Shown: piece by piece, positions 7,712 through 15,250 of the stretch
Layout: each line of letters begins with the position of its first letter
Position numbering within the stretch: the first letter of the stretch is position 1
Assembly: GCA_039182435.1 (NCBI GenBank)
Contig: JBCDCC010000004.1
Coordinates: 1 to 27,302 of the forward strand
Reading direction: 5' to 3'
Source of the DNA: JBCCKC01 sp039182435
GTDB lineage: Bacteria; Verrucomicrobiota; Verrucomicrobiia; Opitutales; Coraliomargaritaceae
DNA length: 27,302 nucleotides
Notes under the pieces: generated by a model
Told to the model about the DNA's origin: nothing
Seen by the model: only the letters and a program-made list of their open reading frames with translations
Database searches by the model: none
Program-made: the position numbers and the translations under genes

Positions 7712-10074
7712 GGCTCCGTAATTTCCAGCCGGATAAACTTCTGACTGCCGCTCGCGTCCAGATCGACCGTTTGTGTCTCACCGAGCTCGACGAGATCAGT
7801 TGCACTATCCGAATCCCACTCACTCGTCGGGCTCGCCCAATCCGCTAAGTTTTCCACCGAGTAAACAACATAGCGCAGATTCGTCTGCCCCCGCACAAAT
7901 GAGAGCGAGAGCAACTGCGCGCCAGTATCCAAGTCCATCTCAACGGGTTCACCCGCTTCGGCCAGAATGGGGGAACGTCCGAGCGCATATTCCATAAAAG
8001 TCGACATACCATCGAAGTCAGGATCCCCACTTGGGCTCGGGTCAGTAATCTCTGAATAATTCAGACTCAACCACTCACTGAAGTTCGCCGGACTGGAGGC
8101 GCCCGGAGAGGCGTCGTAAATCTCGATCGCATCCAGCGAAATATCACTCCGGTATGAAGTGCCCACGACACCACGAAAGCGTAAGCTGACCGTCATACCG
8201 CTATAGCTGCTCAGATCAACCAGCGCTGCTTGCCAAGCGTTACCTTGATTCTCTGATCGAGAAAAGACCATCGTCCAGTTGTCACCCCCATCCGTCGATA
8301 CCTCGAGGTAGAGGTCCCCCATCGAAGAACCTGGCCCGGAGCTATTATACATATGATAGTAAAAACTGATCTCAGGTTGGTTGATCCCATCGAAGTCAAA
8401 ATTCGCCTCCAGGATACTCGTGAGATTTGAATGCGCACTCGCCTCAATGAAGGCATACTTTTCATCCGCATAGGCCGCTTCGGGCCCTGTCCCGAAGCTC
8501 GGAGTCCGAGCACTCTGGTCAATGATCCAATCATATGAATCACCCTTCGACTGGGCCCAAGCACCCGCAAACGACTCAAAACCATAACTGTATGGAAAAA
8601 GATTATACAACGGAAGTGTCGCCTCTCCTCGAAAAGCAGAGAAGATAAAGCGGCCCTCCCTCGCCGTCCTCGCGGCATCGCCATCATCCGGGTCGCCAGT
8701 CAAATTGCCATTATAAGTGACGACTGGATTCGAAAGGTGCGCCACCCGGCGATATTCCGCTCCTGTAATATTATCAAAGTTCTCATAAGTCATCACAGAG
8801 CAGTAGCCGATACTCGTCGGGCTCGTTGCATCCGCCCACTGCCAACCTGCCGAGTAAGGCAAAAACTCTCCGTTATAGTCGTAGATCGCCTGCGTTTTTG
8901 AATGCCCGTTGCCCATGTTATGGCTGAGCTCATGCACTGTGGTATAGCTCGTAGTATCACTTTGCTGCACACGCACGATGGAAAAGGCCGATGCAGCCGC
9001 ATCATAGGAGGTCGGCGTGTAACCTAGACCACCCGTAAGATTCGTTTTAAGAAAGAGTGTTACGAAATCCGCCTCGTATTGTTCACGCAAGGACAGCACT
9101 TCATCAATATCCCCATCATTGACCCGAAGTGCCGTTAGATCGTCGAGCGCATTCGTGGTGCTTTCGACATGATCCACCTCCACACGATGCGCCAAGTTGA
9201 ACTCAATAAAAGTGCCACTATTCGCGTGCACCTGATTCGCGAGATTGAGTGCCTGCGCAATGTTTGCCTGCATATTTGCGAGGCTGCCCTCGAAGCTAAG
9301 CGCGGCTTGAGTGTAGGCACAGAGCACATCCAAGCTGACAACGTTGGTCGCGCCCTCAGACGCATTTGAGACGCTATCTCCTGCCGTGTTCTCCACTGGG
9401 TCGCTCTCTGCAGAGTCCGCAGTCCCATCAGCGTGCACAGTCAAGGCATGCCCATGACATTCATTCTCACAAGACAAGGTGTCGCTGCCGCCCTCATCGA
9501 CTTCGAGTAAGACATGCCCGGCTAGATCAGAATCATACCGGATTTGAAAGACTCGATGCGGTTTCGACTGATGAATGATCGCCCGGATGACGCCACCGAC
9601 GGCTGACAAGGTGATAAAACCGTGCGGATCCGAATCGATGCTCGCGCGCACTGAGAGCGTGTTCCCTGTCCACCATTTTGAGTCGATAATCGCCCCCTTC
9701 ACAATCTCTCCATCGAATAATGGGAGCTCAATCGCATCCCCCTCCTGTAGCATGTCTTCCTTAGGCTGCAAGAGGTGCGGCATCACTTCGACAACCTGTG
9801 CACGATACGCCGCTGGCGTTAGATGCCGCCATTCGAAGCTGGAGTCTTTACCTTCTGAAATGATCTGAAGTGCCCCTAGATCGCCACCAGATTTCGGCTC
9901 AGGCACCGCATCCTTTGCCGACTTTTTAATATCCGAAACACTATCGCGCCTGACCACTTCAGGTATAGTCGCCTCCGGGCTATCCCATAATAAAGGGACA
10001 GCCAGTAAAATAGTAACCGCTAAAAAGAGAGGTATGTTGCTGGCGGGGCGCACCTTAGAAATCCTAAGGTGCAA
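7708..10074 (-). CDS. Exported zinc metalloprotease (reprolysin-like, M12 type) with MAM domain
   Basis: Up to 788 residues. A hydrophobic N-terminus (SNIPLFLAVTILLAVPLLW) serves as signal peptide. The zinc site HELSHNMGNGH gives H381, E382, H385 and H391 in the HExxHxxGxxH pattern of metzincin/reprolysin-like proteases; the preceding VVSLDVLCAYTQAA and ANQVHANSGTFIEFNL blocks fit that family. The CENECHGH stretch in the presumed propeptide could act as a cysteine switch (inference). Residues ~490-655 resemble a MAM domain (YSYGFESFAGAWAQ ... DLYLEVSTDGGDNW ... DISLDAIEIYD). A D-x-D-x-D-G spacer (DPDFDGMSTFMEYALGRSP, ~680) and a short beta domain ending FIRLEITEP close the protein, as in many verrucomicrobial exported enzymes. 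The outermost start is TTG at 10074; GTG at 10053 has an AGGA 8 nt upstream and gives a cleaner signal peptide, so it may be the true start. Confidence 0.88.
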   Translation of the reverse strand: MHLRISKVRPASNIPLFLAVTILLAVPLLWDSPEATIPEVVRRDSVSDIKKSAKDAVPEPKSGGDLGALQIISEGKDSSFEWRHLTPAAYRAQVVEVMPHLLQPKEDMLQEGDAIELPLFDGEIVKGAIIDSKWWTGNTLSVRASIDSDPHGFITLSAVGGVIRAIIHQSKPHRVFQIRYDSDLAGHVLLEVDEGGSDTLSCENECHGHALTVHADGTADSAESDPVENTAGDSVSNASEGATNVVSLDVLCAYTQAALSFEGSLANMQANIAQALNLANQVHANSGTFIEFNLAHRVEVDHVESTTNALDDLTALRVNDGDIDEVLSLREQYEADFVTLFLKTNLTGGLGYTPTSYDAAASAFSIVRVQQSDTTSYTTVHELSHNMGNGHSKTQAIYDYNGEFLPYSAGWQWADATSPTSIGYCSVMTYENFDNITGAEYRRVAHLSNPVVTYNGNLTGDPDDGDAARTAREGRFIFSAFRGEATLPLYNLFPYSYGFESFAGAWAQSKGDSYDWIIDQSARTPSFGTGPEAAYADEKYAFIEASAHSNLTSILEANFDFDGINQPEISFYYHMYNSSGPGSSMGDLYLEVSTDGGDNWTMVFSRSENQGNAWQAALVDLSSYSGMTVSLRFRGVVGTSYRSDISLDAIEIYDASPGASSPANFSEWLSLNYSEITDPSPSGDPDFDGMSTFMEYALGRSPILAEAGEPVEMDLDTGAQLLSLSFVRGQTNLRYVVYSVENLADWASPTSEWDSDSATDLVELGETQTVDLDASGSQKFIRLEITEP
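10050..10072 (-). promoter_or_regulatory. Hairpin covering the candidate start codons of the metalloprotease
   Basis: Perfect 9-bp inverted repeat: GCACCTTAG at 10050-10058 and CTAAGGTGC at 10064-10072, loop of 5. In the minus-strand mRNA the GTG candidate start (10051-10053) is inside the 3' arm, and the AGGA upstream of it spans arm and loop. Folding would hide both, suggesting translational control. No T-run follows, so it is not a terminator. Confidence 0.45.
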
Positions 10075-10106
10075 TAAGTAACTAACTTAAAATCAGATTG
10101 GCAATT

Positions 10107-10127
10107 CTATTTTACAGCTATTTTACA
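10107..10127 (-). repeat. Tandem 10-bp direct repeat upstream of the metalloprotease
   Basis: CTATTTTACA occurs at 10107-10116 and again at 10118-10127, an 11-bp period (one helical turn). On the minus strand each copy reads TGTAAAATAG and contains TAAAAT, a good -10 hexamer. The site is 33-55 nt before the candidate starts. The second copy also forms a 6-bp hairpin (10117-10122 with 10127-10132). It may be a promoter/operator, or mark the end of the upstream phosphatase transcript. Confidence 0.4.
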
Positions 10128-10174
10128 ATAGCCATTCTGTATGAAACGCACGGATACCGATAAGCTGTATTCGC

Positions 10175-11590
10175 CTAAACCGCCTTTAAACCAAGTGCCC
10201 GGACCATTAATTCGAAGACTTCGTAATTCTTCATAAATGGTTTCACCAAGTTCGCACCGGACCCGATAGCGAGAAACTCCACACATTCAGAAGTATGTGC
10301 ACTCGAAGTCCACCCAACTGCGGTTTTTTCAAAGAGATCCTCTTTCACTGCAGATGTCATCGCACTTGAGAGGTAAGTCGTCTCCGCTTGGATCGCATCT
10401 TGTATTTGTTGCGCTTGCGTATCCGAGACCTGAATACCAGTCACCTTCTTGAAAAGCTGCTTGTCCAATTTCCCTGTTTTCCGAAATGTGAACTCGAGTG
10501 ACTCAAAACTACCCTTGAAGCGCTTGAGCTTATTCATGCTCTTCTCGCTGTCATTGTAACCGGCGCCCGATCCATTGAGCTGGCAGCCGCCCGTTCCGTG
10601 ATCGGTCGTCACAATCACCATGGTCTCCGGGTTCTTTTTGGCGAACTCCACTGCGAGTGGGATACAGTCATCAAATTCCAATTGTTCATGTAAAATCGCC
10701 GCCGGATCATTACCATGACCTGCGTGGTCCACGCGACCTGCTTCGACTTGGAGGACAAAGCCTTCTGGAGCATCTTCAAGTGCACTCAGTGCGCTGCGCA
10801 TCATCTCGGGAAGCGATGGTATCGATTCGAGCGATTTATCGAATTTCCGATCAATCGCATATGGGATGTGACTCTGATGAAAGAGACCTAAAAGCTTTGA
10901 ACTTCCCGTCGATTGAGACAGGTCATTCTTACTGAAAGCGATACTGTAACCCTTCTCTTTAAATGAGGCCACGTGGTTAACCCCATCCTGGCTTCTCCGA
11001 TCAAACTTTGAAAGTCCGCCGCCCAGAATCACATCAACTTCGCGCTCTAAATACTGGTCCGCGATATCGTTCTCCGAGTCGCGATGTGGCACGTTCGCGA
11101 TAAAACCTGCTGGCGTGGCGTGCGTGACGCGGCAAGTGCTCACGACACCTGTCGCTTTTACCGCGTGCTTCGCGTAGGTCATGATCGGCGTCTGCACCTC
11201 ACCGTTCGTCCCGATGTTAATCGAGCGATTGTTCACGCGTTTACCGCTGCCCCATGCGCTGGCAGCTGCCGCTGAATCCGTCACTGGTGAGCTAGCGGAG
11301 GCAGTGTCTTGCAAGGCAGTTCTCAAGCCAGGGTATTCATAAAGATCCATCCAATGAAGATGGTTCCCTTGATTGGCCATCTTCCAGTGGTGCGCGAGAG
11401 AGAGCGTGCCCGTGCCCATGCCATCCGCGACCAGAAAAATGAGGTTCTTCGCCTGAATCGATTCTGTATTCTTCGATACACTGGGCGTAGCTGCCTTAGC
11501 CCCGGAGGAGGCAAAGAGCGAAGCAGCACTGGCGAGCGATGCGCCTTTCAGAAAATCACGACGGGTGGTGCTGGATGGAACTTTCGGCAT
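10175..11590 (-). CDS. Tat-exported alkaline phosphatase (PhoA-like family)
   Basis: 471 residues from ATG at 11590, chosen because AAGGA stands 4 nt upstream and the protein then begins MPKVPSSTTRRDFLKG, a textbook twin-arginine signal (R10-R11), followed by the hydrophobic ASLASAASLFASS. An upstream in-frame ATG (11602) and TTG (11641) have no usable SD. Active-site parts of the alkaline phosphatase family are all present: metal ligand D56 (VADGMGTG), nucleophile S106 in VTDSAAAA, THATP (~156-160), E283/D288/H292 in EAGRVDHAGHGND, D330-H331 in TTDHGTGG, and a late histidine in WTSSAHTSE. It should hydrolyse phosphomonoesters outside the cytoplasm to release phosphate, binding two Zn and one Mg. 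It lies 72 nt after msrB on the same strand. No Pho box was recognised. Subfamily (PhoA versus PhoB-like) is not settled. Confidence 0.93.
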   Translation of the reverse strand: MPKVPSSTTRRDFLKGASLASAASLFASSGAKAATPSVSKNTESIQAKNLIFLVADGMGTGTLSLAHHWKMANQGNHLHWMDLYEYPGLRTALQDTASASSPVTDSAAAASAWGSGKRVNNRSINIGTNGEVQTPIMTYAKHAVKATGVVSTCRVTHATPAGFIANVPHRDSENDIADQYLEREVDVILGGGLSKFDRRSQDGVNHVASFKEKGYSIAFSKNDLSQSTGSSKLLGLFHQSHIPYAIDRKFDKSLESIPSLPEMMRSALSALEDAPEGFVLQVEAGRVDHAGHGNDPAAILHEQLEFDDCIPLAVEFAKKNPETMVIVTTDHGTGGCQLNGSGAGYNDSEKSMNKLKRFKGSFESLEFTFRKTGKLDKQLFKKVTGIQVSDTQAQQIQDAIQAETTYLSSAMTSAVKEDLFEKTAVGWTSSAHTSECVEFLAIGSGANLVKPFMKNYEVFELMVRALGLKAV

Positions 11591-11662
11591 GGCGTCCTTC
11601 ATAGAGCTATTTACTACACACGGAAGCCAGAAAGGAGCCAATCCCTTTCAGAATCAATAAAT

Positions 11663-12304
11663 CTACTCTTCGTGCACAGAGCTATCACCGGAATGATACC
11701 ATTCTGTAACTTTTTCTTTGATCGCCTCGACCGATGCCATCGGCTCGAAGTCGAGCGATGCTGAGTTGATGCAGTAGCGAAGCCCCGTCGGTTTGGGGCC
11801 GTCTGGAAAGACATGGCCCTGGTGTGCCCCGCAAACCGCGCAATGCACCTCAGTCCGCACCATACCATAACTGGTATCACGATGCTCGCCCAAGGTGCGG
11901 CTGTCGATCGGACGCACAAAGCTGGGCCAACCAGTGCCGGAATTAAACTTATCGGTGCTACTGAAAAGCGGGGTTCCGCAACCGACACAGCGGTAAAGCC
12001 CGGTTTGTTTATTATCGTGATAGGGGTTATCGAAAGGTCGCTCCGTGCCCTGTTCACGTGTGACGCGATATTGCAGTGGAGTGAGTCGCTCACGCCACTC
12101 GGCCTCTGTGCGCTTGACGGGATAATCGCCGCTGCTCAGGTCGACGTGCGAGGGCAAGCCACACGCAGAGGCACATTCGTTGATCTTACTTTCGGCAGGA
12201 ATGTCTGAATCTAATTTAGGCATAGCAAAACTGAGGATGCTGACTCCTGCGAATAAGAATACGAGCAGCGCAATCAGAGGGCGAGACGGTGTTTTAAGTA
12301 GCAT
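11663..12304 (-). CDS. msrB: Exported or membrane-anchored methionine-(R)-sulfoxide reductase MsrB
   Basis: 213 residues from ATG at 12304; an upstream TTG (12373) would add 23 residues but has no support. It reduces methionine-R-sulfoxide in damaged proteins. The N-terminal stretch RPLIALLVFLFAGVSILSFA is a signal peptide or anchor, so the enzyme probably acts outside the cytoplasm. Zinc ligands are C106/C109 (RCVGCG) and C155/C158 (CAVCGAH). The catalytic cysteine is C178 in LRYCINSASL; GTGWPSF and GHVFPDGPKPTG are family blocks. In E. coli MsrB the substrate loop reads SGCGWPSF with the resolving cysteine; here that cysteine is Thr (SGTGWPSF). An extra pair C44/C48 (CASAC) in the N-terminal extension might replace it (inference). 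It lies in the same direction as dnaX and the phosphatase. Confidence 0.93.
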   Translation of the reverse strand: MLLKTPSRPLIALLVFLFAGVSILSFAMPKLDSDIPAESKINECASACGLPSHVDLSSGDYPVKRTEAEWRERLTPLQYRVTREQGTERPFDNPYHDNKQTGLYRCVGCGTPLFSSTDKFNSGTGWPSFVRPIDSRTLGEHRDTSYGMVRTEVHCAVCGAHQGHVFPDGPKPTGLRYCINSASLDFEPMASVEAIKEKVTEWYHSGDSSVHEE

Positions 12305-12384
12305 TAAAATACGATTATTAAAACGTGAACTTATTCCCTGAAGAGGCAAATCAACGCAGTCATTTAAGTGCAACTTACTGCTGA

Positions 12385-13847
12385 CTAAAAGATGAGGTCC
12401 CGCTCGTCCGTCTTCCGAACAGAGACAATCTCACCATTAAAGTGCTTCTCTAGCGCCGCGACGATCTCCGGCTGAATTTGCGCCTTGGCGGCCTCCAGAG
12501 TAAGCGTCTTCCCGCTATCAATAATCGGCAAGGCCGCATCTTCGCTCTCAGCTTCTGGCAGGATCCGCTCGCCACCGACCTCAACTGGCTCCGAAGCATC
12601 AGGCTGCACATTAGTGATCACTTCAACCGTCGGCGTAACACTCTCGCTAGTGCTCCCCGGCTCCGGGATCATCAGCGGACCTAAGTCCTCAATCTCGGAC
12701 AGCGTAAACTCATTCAGGCTGAGGGCTTTTTTTTTTCGTCGGCACCCGCGGCAGCCACTTGCTTAATCAAGCTGTCGATCGCTCTGGAGCGCGATTCTTC
12801 AGCTGCTTTGAGTAAAACGACCTCGAAATTTACCTTCTCAGAAAGTCCCCGCTGCACGCTGGCCTCCCCATGATGCAGGGCGTCGAGAAGACGCATAATC
12901 GACTCAGTGGTCAGTTCACTACCGAGTTTTGCAGAGGCACCCTTATTGGCGATTGCGTCGAGCAGCGCTGTTCGGACATGTGCCTGCAGGTCCACCAAAA
13001 CGCGATAGAGGTCTCGACCCTCGGCCACAAAAAGATCCACAATCTCGATGATTTTGGCGAAATCCATGGAGCCAATCGCTGCCGCCAGTTCGGTGATTCG
13101 CTCCGCCGAAACCAGCCCGTAGACATCCAGCACATCCGCCACCGAGATCTTGCTCCCACAAAATGAGATCATCTGGTCGAGGATCGATTGGGCGTCACGC
13201 ATCCCCCCGTTTGCGAGGCGTGAGATTGAGCTGAGTGCCGCAGCCTCCACCTCGATATTCTCTGCTTTCGAGATCTCTTCCAGTTTCGCAGCAATCACTT
13301 CCTCCGAAATTGGACGAAACTCGAAGCGCTGGCAGCGCGAGACAATCGTCGGCAACACCTTGTGCGCTTCAGTCGTCGCAAAGAAGAACTTCACATGAGC
13401 CGGCGGCTCCTCCAACGTCTTCAAAAGCGCATTAAACGCCCCCTGCGAGAGCATGTGCACCTCGTCGATAATGTAGATTTTAAAATTTCCCTGAGTTGGC
13501 GCGTATTGGCAGTCCTCACGGAGCGCGCGCACCTGCTCGACCCCATTGTTAGACGCCCCATCGATCTCGATCACATCCATGCAGGAGCCTGCCATAATCG
13601 CCTGACTGATCTCGGATTCATTGTCCGGTGTCGCGCTGGGCCCACCTTCCGCATTCAAAGCCTTGGCAAAGAGTCGAGCCGTGCTCGTTTTGCCAGTTCC
13701 ACGCGGCCCCACAAACAGGTAGGCATGCGCAATTCGTTGTGTATCAATTGCATTGGTCAGTGTCTGCACGATGTGATCCTGACCTACCAGCTCTGTAAAC
13801 TGCTTGGGACGCCAGCGGCGCGCGATCACTTGATACCCGTTCTCCAT
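12385..13847 (-). CDS. dnaX: DNA polymerase III tau subunit, made by -1 frameshift from dnaX
   Basis: Reading from ATG 13847 and slipping back one base at the A10 run (12727-12736), the frame continues to a stop at 12385, giving 487 residues. After the slip the protein continues ALSLNEFTLSEIEDLG, then a Pro/Glu/Ser-rich linker, and ends with IQPEIVAALEKHFNGEIVSV plus a charged tail. That block resembles the extreme C-terminus of other bacterial tau proteins (family pattern 'hPlVxavleaFpGaeIv'). It is open all the way from the slip site, so an independent gene starting at ATG 12672 (95 codons) is less likely than a tau tail. Tau holds the clamp loader to the polymerase core and DnaB helicase. 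The frameshift mechanism is inferred from sequence (see the recoding entry). Confidence 0.8.
12677..12736 (-). promoter_or_regulatory. Programmed frameshift / slippage site in dnaX
   Basis: Ten consecutive A on the minus strand (12727-12736) read GAA AAA AAA AAG in the zero frame. This contains A AAA AAG, the E. coli dnaX slippery heptamer, in the same phase. The zero-frame stop TGA comes after three more codons; the -1 frame is open for another ~110 codons. A small hairpin GGAC-4-GTCC (12677-12688) lies ~40 nt downstream; no strong stimulatory hairpin or upstream SD-like element is obvious. The long A run could also act by transcriptional slippage, as in Thermus dnaX. Confidence 0.8.
12714..13847 (-). 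CDS. dnaX: DNA polymerase III gamma subunit (zero-frame product of dnaX)
   Basis: 377 residues from ATG 13847 (MENGYQVIARRWRPKQF, the family N-terminus); an upstream TTG at 13919 is rejected. It is the clamp-loader ATPase subunit. Walker A is GPRGTGKTSTARLF, Walker B IIDEVHMLS, then LLKTLEEPPAHVKFFFATTE and the SRC arginine-finger motif TIVSRCQRFEF; domain III follows. The zero frame stops four codons after the slippery site, so this product lacks the tail that tau has. Oddity: the segment after Walker A that normally carries four zinc-binding cysteines (C-x8-C-x2-C-x2-C) reads LNAEGGPSATPDNESEIS here, with none. SRP RNA lies just upstream, as in Bacillus. A weak 5-bp hairpin (13856-13868) stands between an AGGAA (13869-13873) and the ATG. 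Confidence 0.95.
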   Translation of the reverse strand: MENGYQVIARRWRPKQFTELVGQDHIVQTLTNAIDTQRIAHAYLFVGPRGTGKTSTARLFAKALNAEGGPSATPDNESEISQAIMAGSCMDVIEIDGASNNGVEQVRALREDCQYAPTQGNFKIYIIDEVHMLSQGAFNALLKTLEEPPAHVKFFFATTEAHKVLPTIVSRCQRFEFRPISEEVIAAKLEEISKAENIEVEAAALSSISRLANGGMRDAQSILDQMISFCGSKISVADVLDVYGLVSAERITELAAAIGSMDFAKIIEIVDLFVAEGRDLYRVLVDLQAHVRTALLDAIANKGASAKLGSELTTESIMRLLDALHHGEASVQRGLSEKVNFEVVLLKAAEESRSRAIDSLIKQVAAAGADEKKKPSA

Positions 13848-13928
13848 CGAACTATGAAAGAAGCTTTCTTCCTGCGGCCGAGGCAAGGGACTTTTTAGGA
13901 AATCGCTGGGGCGTCCCAAAATCCGGGC

Positions 13929-13941
13929 AAAAAAAGTGGCC
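13929..13941 (-). terminator. T-run ending the SRP RNA
   Basis: Seven T on the minus strand (13929-13935) follow immediately after the GC-rich closing strand of the SRP RNA helix, the layout of an intrinsic terminator. It separates SRP RNA from dnaX, although some read-through into dnaX is possible. Confidence 0.55.
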
Positions 13942-14037
13942 AGGCACCCTACGGCACATGTCGATCAAACTACCGCTGCTCCCTTCCGGGCCTGACGGGG
14001 TTCGCCTGTCGGACATTGCATAGGACCCGGCCACCCT
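13936..14037 (-). ncRNA. ffs: Signal recognition particle RNA (4.5S-like, small bacterial type)
   Basis: The minus strand holds the conserved SRP domain IV hairpin: GTCAGGCCCGGAAGGGAGCA, then GCGG. Compare E. coli GTCAGGTCCGGAAGGAAGCA. The flanks pair into one long rod, and the ends close with GTGGCC (14029-14034 on the plus strand) against GGCCAC (13936-13941), giving about 100 nt without an Alu domain. A T7 run follows directly (13929-13935), so the closing helix may double as terminator. The gene is 89 nt upstream of the dnaX start on the same strand. Exact ends are approximate. Confidence 0.93.
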
Positions 14038-14179
14038 CAGAGACACCCGCAAATCCGTTACGAGCAACCCTAAAATACAGCAATTTCCAGCAGCCACCCT
14101 TTCAAGAAATCCCAAAGCTTCGCCCGAGATTTGCCGATTCCGTGTTCGACCTCTGAATCGCGTCCCACGATGATAGCCG

Positions 14180-15238
14180 GTGATGAAGCCGGTCGCCACG
14201 CAACAACGTAAACAATTCTTCCCCATTAATGACCTGTTCCGTGACTATTTGAAGGAATGCCGCCGCGCCCTCGAGCTCCCCGTCACCTACGAGGACATGG
14301 TCAAATATGACGATTCCTTTCCCCTCATCAACAAGCACGGCGAGGACACGCTGTGGCAGACCCTCATTTATGAGCAACAACACGGTCGCTGGCTCTATGA
14401 CGGACTCAAGGAAATCTACGTCCAGCTCCGCTCTGGCGGGGACCCCACCGTCCTCGCGAATCTTTACATTGACCGGGTCGACTTCTGCACCTTCGGCAAC
14501 ACCAAGCCGATGCGGGTCCGCGTCGTGAACCAATACAACGACAACCACGACTATTTCTACGTCAAGAAGGCAGATGCCTCTCGAGTCTACGGCCTCGAGC
14601 TGGAGGAGCTACTCTCGCCCAACCATATCAACTTTCTCGTCAACGGCGACACCCTCATCGAGGAGCACATCATCGGGATTCCGGGCGACGATTTTATCCG
14701 AGGCTACCTGAAGGATTCCGACCTCCACGAAGTGCGGCTCGCCAAGGAATTTATCAAATTCAACGAGCGCTGCTTCGTCCGTCTCCTCGGCGACATGCGC
14801 GCTTACAACTATGTCGTCGAAGTGACCCCCGACTTTGAGCAGAACCAATACCGTGTCCGCGCGATCGACTTCGACCAACAAAGCTACGAAGGCCGCCGCA
14901 GACTCTACCTCCCACAGTTCTTCAAAAACAACCTCCCTGTGGTCAAGCTCTGCACCACCCTGATCAACCGCGAGACCAGCCTCCAGTATCAGAGAGAAGA
15001 ACGCACCTTAATCAAGCGGCGCCTCTTCTTCGCCTATGAGCGGATTACCCACCTCCGCGATTGCATGGCCAGCGACCAGATCTCCAGCACCGAGAAAACT
15101 CGCCAACTCGCCAAAGAGCTCGCCGACATGCATCAGGATGAACGCTTCCTCACCTGCCGCTCAATGGGCGAGATCACCTTCCTCAATCTCAGCGTCACTC
15201 TAGGCCTCAACGCTGATGAATCCTTCTACGTCGGTTGA
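14180..15238 (+). CDS. Uncharacterised protein with kinase-like motifs
   Basis: 352 residues from GTG 14180, or 351 from the adjacent ATG 14183, which is more likely. No signal peptide or membrane segment. No family name is recognised, but several features follow the layout of protein-kinase-like folds (numbering from the GTG): a lysine in a beta strand (YFYVKKAD, K129/K130), an acidic hinge (LIEEHIIGIPGDDF, ~159-172), a catalytic-loop-like GDMRAYN (D205, N210), and a metal-loop-like AIDFDQ (D230, D232). The spacing D205-N210-D230 fits the HxD...N...DFG order, with the His replaced by Gly. The C-terminal third is helical and charged. It stands alone, convergent with the next gene (12 nt between stops). 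The kinase idea is an inference; a structural relative without activity is equally possible. Confidence 0.85.
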   Translation: MMKPVATQQRKQFFPINDLFRDYLKECRRALELPVTYEDMVKYDDSFPLINKHGEDTLWQTLIYEQQHGRWLYDGLKEIYVQLRSGGDPTVLANLYIDRVDFCTFGNTKPMRVRVVNQYNDNHDYFYVKKADASRVYGLELEELLSPNHINFLVNGDTLIEEHIIGIPGDDFIRGYLKDSDLHEVRLAKEFIKFNERCFVRLLGDMRAYNYVVEVTPDFEQNQYRVRAIDFDQQSYEGRRRLYLPQFFKNNLPVVKLCTTLINRETSLQYQREERTLIKRRLFFAYERITHLRDCMASDQISSTEKTRQLAKELADMHQDERFLTCRSMGEITFLNLSVTLGLNADESFYVG

Positions 15239-15250
15239 TTCGACGGCCCC

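Noticed and set aside
12385..12672. Independent 95-codon gene starting at ATG 12672
   Set aside because: The frame is open upstream to the dnaX A10 run and its end resembles a tau C-terminus; it is better explained as the frameshifted tail.
13362..13898. Plus-strand open frame (178 codons) inside dnaX
   Set aside because: Antisense to clearly conserved DnaX; no motif or start signal.
14102..14548. Minus-strand open frame opposite the kinase-like gene
   Set aside because: Repetitive Val/Asp/Glu composition as expected for a shadow frame.
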